A DNA stretch of 64,000 nt from Anatilimnocola aggregata (GTDB lineage Bacteria > Planctomycetota > Planctomycetia > Pirellulales > Pirellulaceae). The notes below the pieces were generated by a model. That model saw only the letters and a program-made list of their open reading frames with translations. It was not told the origin of the DNA and ran no database searches. The position numbers and the translations under genes are program-made. Below, piece by piece: positions 28,265 through 37,442 of this stretch. Position 1 is the stretch's first letter; the number at the start of each line of letters is the position of its first letter. Location: positions 186,001 to 250,000 of the forward strand of contig NZ_CP036274.1 of the NCBI RefSeq assembly GCF_007747655.1. Reading direction: 5' to 3'.

Positions 28265-28906
28265 TTAGGAAAGAATCGATTTAGCGTCGGGTTTTTCGAA
28301 TTGCCCCCACAGATCGCGGATCAAGCTCAACTTGCGCTCGATCGTCCGCGTGCGGACGCCGAGCTGGGCGGCAATTTCGTCGTTCGTATAGCCCTCCAGT
28401 TTTGCCAGCGCTATTCGCCGCAGCGTTTCGTCGTTCAAGCTGGCCAGCAATTGGTCGAATTCTTCCCCGACCTGCTGGGCGAATTCGGGGGTCGGTTCAC
28501 CTCCCACCACTTGATCGATACCGGCGACCGGTTCGTCGCTCGTGCCGCTGAACACCGACTCGCCCCGCGTAAGTCCTCCGCCCCGTTTTTGCCGCTGATC
28601 GTGCTTGGCCTGATTGATCGCTTTGCGGGCAGTGAGCATGACCAGCACCTGCCATAAATCGTCACGGTCGTCGAGTCGCGGGAAGCGACCCCCATTCACG
28701 CCGCGGCAAAAGCTGTCGAAGGCATTGAGAACCACATCTTCTTCGTCGGCCACGCGCCGCGGTGCCGTGCGCAGCTTGTGAGCCGCCAGGCGAACCAGTC
28801 GTTCGTAATACCGCTGCCAGATGCGCCCCGCAGCGACAGCTTCGCCTGCCTGCAGGTCTTGCAACCACATGGTCACGCTATTGTTGTTCGGCTCACCGCT
28901 AGTCAT
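28265..28906 (-). CDS. ECF RNA polymerase sigma factor (kinase-linked)
   Basis: A 213-residue sigma-70 ECF factor. Region 2 lies at about residues 15-100 ([33 protein letters not shown]). Region 4 is the HTH at about 165-205 ([22 protein letters not shown]). The start at 28906 gives a normal family length, with [18 protein letters not shown] before the first helix; the upstream 45 residues read from 29041 look non-coding. The gene is immediately followed by the kinase gene, the usual planctomycete ECF-kinase pairing in which the kinase is thought to control the sigma factor. No anti-sigma gene is visible. Confidence 0.9.
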   Translation of the reverse strand: MTSGEPNNNSVTMWLQDLQAGEAVAAGRIWQRYYERLVRLAAHKLRTAPRRVADEEDVVLNAFDSFCRGVNGGRFPRLDDRDDLWQVLVMLTARKAINQAKHDQRQKRGGGLTRGESVFSGTSDEPVAGIDQVVGGEPTPEFAQQVGEEFDQLLASLNDETLRRIALAKLEGYTNDEIAAQLGVRTRTIERKLSLIRDLWGQFEKPDAKSILS

Positions 28907-29161
28907 CGTGAGAAGTTGGCCCCCTGGGCAAGACGCTGTCCGGCCGTAGTACAGGTCGAATACTCCCGCGAATTGTAGTCTGAGTGAGGGGGTAGCTCCA
29001 ACAATGAAACGGTTGTTCGAAGATGCTGACCAGCGGGCCAACCATCGATCAATTTCGATCTAAAGTCCGTTCGTCCTTAGTAGATTGTTCGCGGGTATAC
29101 TGGTGAATCCTTCAATGAATAAGTCGTTAGTACTTCAATTCCTACTCGATTTGCCATCCAC

Positions 29162-32100
29162 ATGCTCAAACTTTTTTGCCACGCTTCGATCTTGTTCGTA
29201 TTGGTAGTTGCCAGCGGGGTTCGCGCAGATGAACCGGAGCCGCAAACACAACGCGGGGTGCCGGTCAGTTATCAACTCCCCGCAGATGGTCCGCTGCCGA
29301 AGACTTGGCGCGTGACGCTGGCGATTGTGGAAGCCAAGAATCCAGGTTGGATCATCAGTCAGTTTGCTGCTGGCGTGGTTCGAACGGTGACTGCTGACAA
29401 CGGTGGCAAATTCACTGAAACCTGGAACGGCCTCGACGATAACTACATGCCCGTGCCGCCTGGCGAGTATGGCGTGAAGGGGATCTACATGCCGGCTGCG
29501 GAGTGGCACGTTGATGGTGAGTGGCACTCGATGACACCGAAGTTCGTCGGCGGAGCTTCCTCGTGGATGCCGCCGGCCAAGGATTGGCAGACTCCGATGC
29601 CGTTCAACGGGGATCCGGTCGATTCGCCGATGGGGGATGTGGCGGTCGGTCCGAATGGCGTTGCCGTTTTTTACTATCGATATCTGGAGAACGGCAAGAA
29701 CAACCCGATGTTCGATCTGCATCGGCCCGTTGGCTACAACCAGTTTCTGCGGGCCTTTATTTCCGGCGGTGCAGGAGGTGGCAACGCCACGGCAACCGAT
29801 GGGGAAACCGTTTGGAGTTACTCCGATGAAGGTGGCCCGAAGTATGTGTATCGCGCCGACCAAAAGCCGTTCGGCAGCAGCTATGGAGCACATCGGACGA
29901 ACTGCTACTTGCCCGCCGGCAAAGTCACCTCGCTGGCTGCGTGGACCCACGCCGGCAAACCCTATCTGGCGGTCGCTCAGCGGGGAAAGATGGTGCCCCG
30001 GCAAGACGCTCGGCATGTCAGTTATCAAGAAGATCCCAACGAACCGGTCAACAAGATCACGCTCCACGACGGCGAGAACGGCAAGATCCTGGGCGAGTTG
30101 CCATCAACGGCTCCGCAAAGTCTGACCGTGAAGAACGGCGTGCTCTATGCGCTGCACAAGCAAGGAATGGGCTGGGGGGTGAGTGCGGTTCGCGTGGAGG
30201 CCGGCACCGCGAGTGGCGAGTGGAAACAAGTTTGCCTGGTGCCAAGCGAGATCACTCCGGCCGATATGGAAGTCGATAGCCGGGGGCGAATCTATCTGAG
30301 TGACGAGCAGGCCAATCACGTCTTTCAACTTGATGCCGCCGGTAAGGTGCTGCTCAAGTTCGGACGACTCGCGGCGCAGCAGCCTGGAACGTACGATCCC
30401 CACACCTTCATGGCTCCCGGCAAGCTTGCCACTTGGGTCGATGCCGATGGCAAGGATCGTCTCCTCGTTGTGGAGAATGCGGGACCAAACCGGGTGAGCG
30501 AGTGGAGTGCCGATGGCAAACTGCTTCGCGAATTTCAGTCGCTGCAAACCAAGGCCAACAACGGCTGGGCCATCGATCCCCAGCGCTCCGAGCACGCTTA
30601 TGTGCCGGGGCATCAAGGCTGGCTGACGCGATTTCTCGTCGACTACGAATCAGGGAAATGGACCGTCGATGCCGTGTGGCCCCTGCGTGATGATCCGCGC
30701 GCTCGCGATCTGCGTAAGCCCCGCGTCATTCATGCGCAGGGCCGAGTCTATCTGGTGGGAACTGCTGGTTCGCGTCAGAACGCGTTCACCGTTTACCGCT
30801 TGGACAAAGCCGGTTGGAAGCTATCGGCGGCCATTCTACGAATCGAAAAGGACGCCAAGACTCGCACCATGGATCACTTCCTCTGGCACGATGCGAACGA
30901 TAACGGCCGCGTCGACGACGAGGAGTTGACGGCCACTCAGCCTCCGGTGGGCACGTTCACTTATCACGGGCAGAACTGGAGCGCGGACTTTGCTTTTTTA
31001 GCGGTCTCGATGGGAACTCCCGATGTCTGGCGCCTCGCACCGAGCGGCTTCGATGCTCACGGCAACCCCATTTTCAAAGAGTGGACCAAGCTGCTCACCG
31101 ATCCGATCTTCACTGCCCGAGCGAATAAGACAGCGGATGCTGTTCATGGTGGCAACGAGCTCGACGAAAAATTCTCCAGCGATTGGTGTCAGGCCGATGG
31201 CTCGCTGAGTGAAGGCTACTACGTGCAAGCTCGTGGCGGCAAAAGCTTCAGCGCGAACGAAGGCCCCCAGCACAAGATTTCCCGCTACGTGCCCGATGGA
31301 GCAGGTGGCTTCCGATTGATGTGGCGTACCGGTCGCACAACTCTCAAGGGTGTTGCCAAGCCTGAGGAAGTCTATGGCGCGATGCGCGTTCACAAGGCTG
31401 TGAACGGCCTGCTGAGTGTGGTCGATCAGTCGCGCTGTGGGATTCTGCTCTACACGGAAGATGGGTTATACGTCGACACATTGTTTCCCGATGGTCGCGT
31501 CTCCAAGCAGCCAATGGGCATGTACCCGCAGCCCGGTGAGTTCTTCGCCGGCTCGATTTATCCCAACCAAACCAACGGCAAGATCTATCTCGGCATGGGC
31601 AAGTACACGCCTGTTCTGTTCGAAGTCGAAGGCTGGTCACTGCGCGAGAATCCCGTTCGTCCGCTGACGACCGTTCAGCGCACGGTGAACATTTCCGCAG
31701 CGCAAATTGCTTCGCCACCCGAGATCGCGCTCACGCTCCGTGGCGGCGCTGGCTCGGCGAAGTTTGCCCGCTTCTCGCCAGCTATCGGCGGGGCCGTGCT
31801 GGATGGCTCGCTCAGCGGTTGGGAATCGTGTGAGCCGGTGAAGTTCAGCGCAACGAAGGAGCAGGCGGTCGAAGTCCGCTGCCTGTACGATCCCGAACAT
31901 CTTTATCTCCGCTGGCACACGCGGCTGGCAGCCAAATTCGAAGCGAAACCCCTACCGCCACTCGAACGAATCTTTACGCACGACCAAGGTGCCGACACGC
32001 TCAGCTTTTATGTGCAGAGCGATGTGAATGCCAAGCCTGCCAGTAAACCCGAAGGGCGGCCAGGCGATGTGCGCGTCGTGTTTGGTGTCTTCCAAAAAGG

Positions 32101-33145
32101 TGACAAGGTTGAGCCGGTCGCAGTCGGTATGTATCCGCATTGGGAGAAAGCCGGTGCATCGCCGCAAGTCTATCGCACTCCCGTCGGCAGTGCCTCGTTT
32201 GCGCACGTTGGGCCGATTGAGGGCGCGAAGCTATTTCAGCGATTGGATGAGGACGGCAAGGGATTTGTCGTCGTCTCTGCTTTGCCCCGCGCGGCGTTTC
32301 CGCAAATGAAAGAACCCTTTGCCGGCGGCTTGCGCACGCTCGCGAACTTCGAAGCGACCTTGGGTGGGCATAACAAGTTCTGGTGGGCTGATAGCGATGG
32401 CTCTGCCAGTCGCGAAACCTACGACGAACCGACCGAAGCTCGGCTTTATCCCGGTTCTTGGGCACCGATCGAATTCACGGGACTTGGCGAGGGCGTGATC
32501 GTTCGCAATTGGCTTGTCTGCGGCCCATTTGGCGGTCCCGGAGCGGAACAATTCAACTGGGATCCCAACGGCAAGATGCCCAACTCGACGAAAGACAAAA
32601 AGGTTGCCGTGCGTGAACTGCTGGAGGCGGCCAAGTATCCGCCTGAAGATGGACGGGTTGACCTCACCGCTCGTTACACGGGCGAGATCATCAAGGGCTG
32701 GTGGAACGATCCGCGCGTCGTCACTTGGAAGCCAGCCAAGGTTGCCGACCTCGATACGCGACTTGCTGTCGGTCAAGCTGCAGCCGTTTGGTTTGGTTCA
32801 ACGTGGGTGCATGTGCCCGAGGCTACGGAACTCAAATTTCAGTTTCAAACCCATCCGCAAACTTACTTGCGGTGGTCACTCAACAACGAATTGGTTCCCA
32901 TTAAAGACACTGCGTACAAAGATGCAGCTTTTCCAGGAGGACCGCTGCGTCTTCGCACCCATGAACAGACATTGACCTTGAAGCAGGGCTGGAACCAAGT
33001 TGGCTTTCGTGGTTACTGCACGGGCTATTCGCACGTGTATGCGGGACTCACCTTCCAAGGGGACGCCGACAAACTGTGGACTCTCAAGCTCGCAGCACTT
33101 CCTCCGGAAGCGTCCTCCACGAGCGGGCCGCTTCCAGCCAAATAG
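29162..33145 (+). CDS. Giant exported beta-propeller protein with CBM9-like domain
   Basis: A 1327-residue exported protein. A signal peptide (MLKLFCHASILFVLVVASG, cleaved near VRADE) is followed by a FlgD-like Ig segment near residues 25-120 (FTETWNGLDDNYMPVPPGEY). An NHL/propeller region spans about 150-830 (ADMEVDSRGRIYLSDEQANHVFQLD and similar blades). A CBM9-like carbohydrate-binding domain begins near residue 880 (AVLDGSLSGWESCEPVKF, LYDPEHLYLRWHTR). The C-terminal part contains NWLVCGPFGG, typical of planctomycete secreted sugar-related proteins. Its function is unknown; polysaccharide binding in the periplasm or at the surface is inferred. It is transcribed away from the ECF-kinase operon across 255 bases. 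Confidence 0.8.
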   Translation: MLKLFCHASILFVLVVASGVRADEPEPQTQRGVPVSYQLPADGPLPKTWRVTLAIVEAKNPGWIISQFAAGVVRTVTADNGGKFTETWNGLDDNYMPVPPGEYGVKGIYMPAAEWHVDGEWHSMTPKFVGGASSWMPPAKDWQTPMPFNGDPVDSPMGDVAVGPNGVAVFYYRYLENGKNNPMFDLHRPVGYNQFLRAFISGGAGGGNATATDGETVWSYSDEGGPKYVYRADQKPFGSSYGAHRTNCYLPAGKVTSLAAWTHAGKPYLAVAQRGKMVPRQDARHVSYQEDPNEPVNKITLHDGENGKILGELPSTAPQSLTVKNGVLYALHKQGMGWGVSAVRVEAGTASGEWKQVCLVPSEITPADMEVDSRGRIYLSDEQANHVFQLDAAGKVLLKFGRLAAQQPGTYDPHTFMAPGKLATWVDADGKDRLLVVENAGPNRVSEWSADGKLLREFQSLQTKANNGWAIDPQRSEHAYVPGHQGWLTRFLVDYESGKWTVDAVWPLRDDPRARDLRKPRVIHAQGRVYLVGTAGSRQNAFTVYRLDKAGWKLSAAILRIEKDAKTRTMDHFLWHDANDNGRVDDEELTATQPPVGTFTYHGQNWSADFAFLAVSMGTPDVWRLAPSGFDAHGNPIFKEWTKLLTDPIFTARANKTADAVHGGNELDEKFSSDWCQADGSLSEGYYVQARGGKSFSANEGPQHKISRYVPDGAGGFRLMWRTGRTTLKGVAKPEEVYGAMRVHKAVNGLLSVVDQSRCGILLYTEDGLYVDTLFPDGRVSKQPMGMYPQPGEFFAGSIYPNQTNGKIYLGMGKYTPVLFEVEGWSLRENPVRPLTTVQRTVNISAAQIASPPEIALTLRGGAGSAKFARFSPAIGGAVLDGSLSGWESCEPVKFSATKEQAVEVRCLYDPEHLYLRWHTRLAAKFEAKPLPPLERIFTHDQGADTLSFYVQSDVNAKPASKPEGRPGDVRVVFGVFQKGDKVEPVAVGMYPHWEKAGASPQVYRTPVGSASFAHVGPIEGAKLFQRLDEDGKGFVVVSALPRAAFPQMKEPFAGGLRTLANFEATLGGHNKFWWADSDGSASRETYDEPTEARLYPGSWAPIEFTGLGEGVIVRNWLVCGPFGGPGAEQFNWDPNGKMPNSTKDKKVAVRELLEAAKYPPEDGRVDLTARYTGEIIKGWWNDPRVVTWKPAKVADLDTRLAVGQAAAVWFGSTWVHVPEATELKFQFQTHPQTYLRWSLNNELVPIKDTAYKDAAFPGGPLRLRTHEQTLTLKQGWNQVGFRGYCTGYSHVYAGLTFQGDADKLWTLKLAALPPEASSTSGPLPAK

Positions 33146-33666
33146 TTGCCAGTGAATGATCGAGTGCAATTGGCCGCCACATGGTCGGTACCTGGGGGGA
33201 GCGTATTTCAGCTTGACGATTCGCCGGGATTGCCCGGAGCAGAATAGCAGCGAAAAATACGCGACAGTTGCTTGACAGTGTTTCATTAAGTCGTCATAAC
33301 ATAAGCGACTGTTTTGGCAGCCGGGTGGAAGGCGCTGCGCTGCGGGAGCAGTTCGCCTCGTTGTGCTGAGAACTGGCGCGGCACTGAGTCCTTGGCATTT
33401 TGGAGAATGCGAAGCAGCGGCGAGGTAAGTCGCAGAGGCTTATCAGGCGGGTTCACCAGCAGGGTTTATCAACAAACAGGATGATTTTGGAGTTTGCAAA
33501 TTGGGCGCAATTCGTTGGTGCGAAACGGCTTGATTGCGATGCTCGCAAAAGGGGGGTGTTGATAAACCTCATCACAAGGCGACGCCATTTGGAAGCTGGC
33601 AACCAGCGATTGGCAACCGCTGAACGTTTAGGTCGTAATCGCTGAAGCAAAAGTCGGAGCTTGACG
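33146..33666. other. Intergenic region before the second ECF sigma gene
   Basis: About 520 bases without a supported gene. It contains the 106-bp MITE-like element at 33463-33568. The remaining sequence shows no clear promoter for the sigma gene and no TGTCACA box. Confidence 0.5.
33463..33568 (+). mobile_element. 106-bp MITE-like element, copy A
   Basis: The ends are perfect 12-bp inverted repeats, GGTTTATCAACA (33463-33474) and TGTTGATAAACC (33557-33568). A second copy of exactly the same length lies at 42816-42921 in the opposite orientation; by eye the two differ at about 12 of 106 positions. There is no coding capacity of note and no evident target-site duplication. It is a non-autonomous mobile element or large palindromic repeat. 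Confidence 0.8.
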
Positions 33667-34455
33667 ATGGACGGCAAGAATGCTGCCAAAGGTGAAATGG
33701 AGCAAACAGAGTCGCTCGCTCAAATTGCCACCCAGTGGAGTCTGCTGCGACTGGCACACGAAGATGCTGTGGCCGGTAGCCAGGCAGCGCGGCAAGCGCT
33801 CTTGCTGCGCTATAGCCGTGCGGTTCGCCGGTTTGTGGGCCTGCTGATTAAGGATTCGACTGCGGCCGACGATGTGGCCCAGGATGCGATGGTGCGCCTG
33901 ATGCGCGGCGATTTCGCCAAGGCCGATGCCGAGCGAGGACGTTTTCGAGATCTGCTGCGGCATGCCATTCGGAATATGGTTCGCAATTATTGGTCCCGCG
34001 AAAATCGACGGGCCGGTGTCGATCTCGACGAGCAGCAATTGGCTGCCGAAGAGGCCACGCAGAACGAACTGTGGGAACAACAGTGGACGAGCGTCTTGCT
34101 CGACTCCGCCTGGCGGGGACTCGAAGATTATCAACGACGGAACTCCACGAGCATGGCCTATACCGTGTTGCGCTTGCGGGCAGACCATCCGGACGATGAT
34201 TCCGAGCAACTTTCCGGAAAGCTTTCTTGCCAGCTGGGTCGGCCGGTGAACGCGGCGGCAACTCGCCAGCAACTGCGCCGCGCGCGACTGAGGTTTGCGC
34301 AGTTGCTCGTTGAGGAAACGGCCCGCGGACTCGCGCTGCCAACGCCAGCTGCCGTCGAAGAAGAACTAATGAGCTTGGGGTTGATGGAGTATGTACGTGA
34401 CTTTCTGCCAGCCGATTGGCAGACGCAGGGACAACTGCGGGCTGACGAAGAGTAG
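33667..34455 (+). CDS. ECF-like sigma-70 factor near the caspase cluster
   Basis: A 262-residue protein. Residues about 35-110 match sigma region 2 (LLLRYSRAVRRFVGLLIKD, AADDVAQDAMVRLMRGDF), followed by FRDLLRHAIRNMVRNYWSR. A weakly conserved region 4-like helical segment follows at about 180-230 (LGRPVNAAATRQQLRRARLR). The C-terminal extension past residue 230 is unusual. The ATG at 33667 has GGAG eight bases upstream and is preferred over a TTG at 33661. It converges on the kinase gene with only 16 bases between the stops. It is a plausible candidate for the factor that reads the TGTCACA-N16-GTA promoters nearby, but this is not shown by the sequence. Confidence 0.82.
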   Translation: MDGKNAAKGEMEQTESLAQIATQWSLLRLAHEDAVAGSQAARQALLLRYSRAVRRFVGLLIKDSTAADDVAQDAMVRLMRGDFAKADAERGRFRDLLRHAIRNMVRNYWSRENRRAGVDLDEQQLAAEEATQNELWEQQWTSVLLDSAWRGLEDYQRRNSTSMAYTVLRLRADHPDDDSEQLSGKLSCQLGRPVNAAATRQQLRRARLRFAQLLVEETARGLALPTPAAVEEELMSLGLMEYVRDFLPADWQTQGQLRADEE

Positions 34456-34471
34456 TTGCCAGCGTCAAGCT

Positions 34472-37405
34472 CTATTTGCTCTGGGTCTTTGCTGCCTCGG
34501 CACCGAGTAGCTTTTGGAATTGTGGGTCATTACGCAGCGGTTTGAAGTCGGGAAGTTTCGCGATGGTTTGCGGCGAATGTTGGCCGTGGTCCAGCGCCTG
34601 GCCGAGGAGCTGCAAGCAGCGCTGGCGGCAGAAGTCCTCGGCCGTTTGGCCGTCGATTTTCGCCTGTCCTTTGATCACAGCTGCGAGGGGGAGGCATTGT
34701 GCGAAAAGTTGGGCGGCTAGTAACTCGCTGTCGGCCTGCTGCGGAAATAGCGTAGCCATTTGCTCAATGGCGAGCGCGGCTGCCGTCGGCTCGCCCTGCT
34801 CGATGAGGAGTCTGGACAGAGACTGCAAGTGGTCGCGCAAGCGCAGTCGATAGGCCAAGGCCTCGGCATTGGGCGCGAGTGCCCGCTGCTGGGACTTAAC
34901 CGCCTGCTCGAAATACTTGCGAGCATCGGCGTCCGCGCCGCGTGCGGCCAAGAGCTTTCCGGCAGCATGTTCAATCAAACCAAGTTGGCTAAAGACATCT
35001 GGCCGTTCCGGAAACAGCTGAGTGAGCGCAAGCTGAAGTTGCAGAGCTTGCTTCAAGGTCAGCTCGGCCGCGGTCTGCTCGCCGTGCTCGGACTGATGGG
35101 AAGCCAACTGCAGCAAGGCCTTGGTTGTGCCGTGACGAAAGTGCGGCGTCTCGGGTTGTTCACTGGCCAGGTTTCGAAACGCAGCCGTCGCTTGTTCCAG
35201 CAGCGACTGCGCTTCCGTCTCGTTGGAATTGCCGACGCAGAGTGCGAGATTCAACTGCGTGGTGGCGAGTTGCTCGCGATAGGCTGGTACCGTGGGATAA
35301 TCGCGGACGAGCACTTGAAAAATTGCGATCGCGCGATTGTAAGCCTCGGTTGCAAGCAGGCTCTCGTTGCGAGCGGAGGATGCGGTCGCCAGGTTGTTTT
35401 CGACCGCCGCGAGCGTGGCCAAGGTCTCAGCGTTCTCGGGATCAAGTTCGCGAAGTTTGGTTAGCTCCGCTCGAGAATCGTGAAGCAGCTGCAGCGCCAA
35501 CTCAAGTCGTCCCTCACCGAGTTCTAGACTTGCGAGGTTGCTTGTGCTCACGGCCAAGGCCTGACGGAGTTGTGCATCAGTTGGCCGCTGGGGGAGCAGA
35601 GCACGTTGCAGCTCGACCGCTTGCCGCAGGTCTTGCTGGGCTTGCTGCGATTGACCTAGCTGGGCGAGCAGCAGGCCACGATTCGACAAGGTCGCTGCCT
35701 GGAGTTGTTGAAACTCGGTTCGTTGCGGAAACTGCTTCGCGGCGCGCTCCCCAAGATCGAGCGCGTGGCGATAGTCTTGTTCTGCTGCGGCAGTGCGACC
35801 TTGTTGTTCGCGCAGCAATCCAGAATTGTTATGAGCGGCTGCCAGTTCGCGCAGTCCCAGCGCATCTTCTGGTTGGGCAACCACGAAGCGATCTAGTTCA
35901 CGAATGGCTCGCTGGTAACCTTGGTCCGCTTCGGCCAGTCGACCAAGCAATCGCTGGATATCAGCCGCCTGGCGTTCGGCTCGCGCGGACTGAAGTTCAA
36001 GACTGGGATTATCAGGGTTCTGCACTCGCAACTCCTGACACAAGTTCATTGCCCATTCCAGTAATTGGCGACGGACAGGAGACGAACGCGGCAGGGAGGC
36101 TAAGCGGCCCGCGGTTAAGTCAGTAAGCAAGTTGTCGACTGCCGCCTGTGTCTCCTGCAAATTGGCTTCGGCCCGATCGCGTTGCTGCGCCGTCTTGGCA
36201 AGCTCTTGCGAGATTCGCCAGTTATGGCCGATGAGGCCAGCAACGGTGAGCAATGGTAAGAGCAGTGCAATTGCCAGTGCGAGCGCTGCTGCTGGATGTC
36301 GCCGCGTCCATTTATAGGTTTGCTCGATGGGCCCAGCAGGGCGCGTGTGAATGGTCTCGCCATTCAGGTATCGCTGAAGTTCGTCAGCGAGCGTTGCGGC
36401 CGACAGATAGCGCTGGCGGGGAGATTTCTCCAAACACTTGAGGCAGATCGTTTCCAGATCGCGCGGAATGCGAGCGTCGAGGCGGCGCAATGGGACTGGA
36501 TCGCTGCTGGCAACCAGTCGCATCGTCTCCATGACATCGGCCCCGCGAAACGGCTGCCGCCCGGTAAGCATTTCGTAGAGGATGACACCCAGCGCGTGGA
36601 TATCGGCGGCGGGACCGATATTGCGAGTAACTCCCGTTGCTTGCTCTGGTGCCATGTAGGTTGGTGTACCGAGAATATCCCCCGTTCGCGTTTGTTGGCC
36701 GTCGTCGTCCAGACGCTTGGCCAGCCCGAAATCGGTGATGCGAGGTTGCACGTCCGCAAGTTGGATCGTGCCATCCTCCGCGCGAAATCCATCGGCTACC
36801 TGCAGCAAGATGTTGGCTGGTTTCAGGTCGCGGTGGACGATGCCTCGTTGATGGGCAAAGTGAATTGCTCGCGCGATTGTGGCGACCAGCTCCGCACTCG
36901 ATCGTGCCGGCTGCGGTTGCCCCTGCAAACGCATGGCGAGATTGCCCCCGTCGACAAATTCCAGTGCTAGGTAGCTTAACCTACCGACTTCACCCACTTC
37001 GTACATTCGCACGATGTGCGGATGTTCGAGTTGGGCCACCGCCTCTGCCTCGCTGCGAAAGCGCGAGATCCAAGCCGTATCGCCATTGTGGGGATGATGC
37101 AGAATCTTCAGCGCAACCACTCGTTGAGGCTTCAGCTGTTTGGCCTTGTAAACCACCGCCATACCGCCCCGACCGAGTTCATCGAGCAGTTCGTAACCCG
37201 GAACTTCCGGTGGCGCCGCGGGAGTGCCGGATATGGAGATCGAAACGGCCTCACCAGGACCAGACGAACAGGCTGCCCCGCAAGTTGGACAGCTGGGGGC
37301 TGGCAACGAGGTGCGCGTATTGTCGGTCGAGCTATCCGCCTGCTGTTGCCAGCGGTGACCTTGCGGGCACGTTAGGAGCAAAGCGGTTTCGTGATGAGCA
37401 ACCAT
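34472..37405 (-). CDS. Ser/Thr protein kinase with zinc-ribbon N-terminus and TPR C-terminus
   Basis: A 977-residue membrane kinase. The N-terminus has a zinc-ribbon-like pattern (LTCPQGHRW, then SCPTCGAAC). The kinase domain lies at about residues 70-340 with LGRGGMAVVYKAKQ, VVALKIL, HRDLKPANILL near 187 and an intact DFG (RITDFGLAKRL). A membrane segment lies at about 372-395 (LALAIALLLPLLTVAGLIGH). The rest, about 460-960, is TPR-like helices. The start at 37405 was chosen because it opens on the zinc ribbon; the longer frame begins with TTG inside the caspase gene. It lies 37 bases downstream of the caspase A gene on the same strand, so caspase and kinase are probably one operon. Confidence 0.9.
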   Translation of the reverse strand: MVAHHETALLLTCPQGHRWQQQADSSTDNTRTSLPAPSCPTCGAACSSGPGEAVSISISGTPAAPPEVPGYELLDELGRGGMAVVYKAKQLKPQRVVALKILHHPHNGDTAWISRFRSEAEAVAQLEHPHIVRMYEVGEVGRLSYLALEFVDGGNLAMRLQGQPQPARSSAELVATIARAIHFAHQRGIVHRDLKPANILLQVADGFRAEDGTIQLADVQPRITDFGLAKRLDDDGQQTRTGDILGTPTYMAPEQATGVTRNIGPAADIHALGVILYEMLTGRQPFRGADVMETMRLVASSDPVPLRRLDARIPRDLETICLKCLEKSPRQRYLSAATLADELQRYLNGETIHTRPAGPIEQTYKWTRRHPAAALALAIALLLPLLTVAGLIGHNWRISQELAKTAQQRDRAEANLQETQAAVDNLLTDLTAGRLASLPRSSPVRRQLLEWAMNLCQELRVQNPDNPSLELQSARAERQAADIQRLLGRLAEADQGYQRAIRELDRFVVAQPEDALGLRELAAAHNNSGLLREQQGRTAAAEQDYRHALDLGERAAKQFPQRTEFQQLQAATLSNRGLLLAQLGQSQQAQQDLRQAVELQRALLPQRPTDAQLRQALAVSTSNLASLELGEGRLELALQLLHDSRAELTKLRELDPENAETLATLAAVENNLATASSARNESLLATEAYNRAIAIFQVLVRDYPTVPAYREQLATTQLNLALCVGNSNETEAQSLLEQATAAFRNLASEQPETPHFRHGTTKALLQLASHQSEHGEQTAAELTLKQALQLQLALTQLFPERPDVFSQLGLIEHAAGKLLAARGADADARKYFEQAVKSQQRALAPNAEALAYRLRLRDHLQSLSRLLIEQGEPTAAALAIEQMATLFPQQADSELLAAQLFAQCLPLAAVIKGQAKIDGQTAEDFCRQRCLQLLGQALDHGQHSPQTIAKLPDFKPLRNDPQFQKLLGAEAAKTQSK

Positions 37406-37442
37406 ATACGACCGAACGTGGGGCGGATGGGTGTACTCGGGC

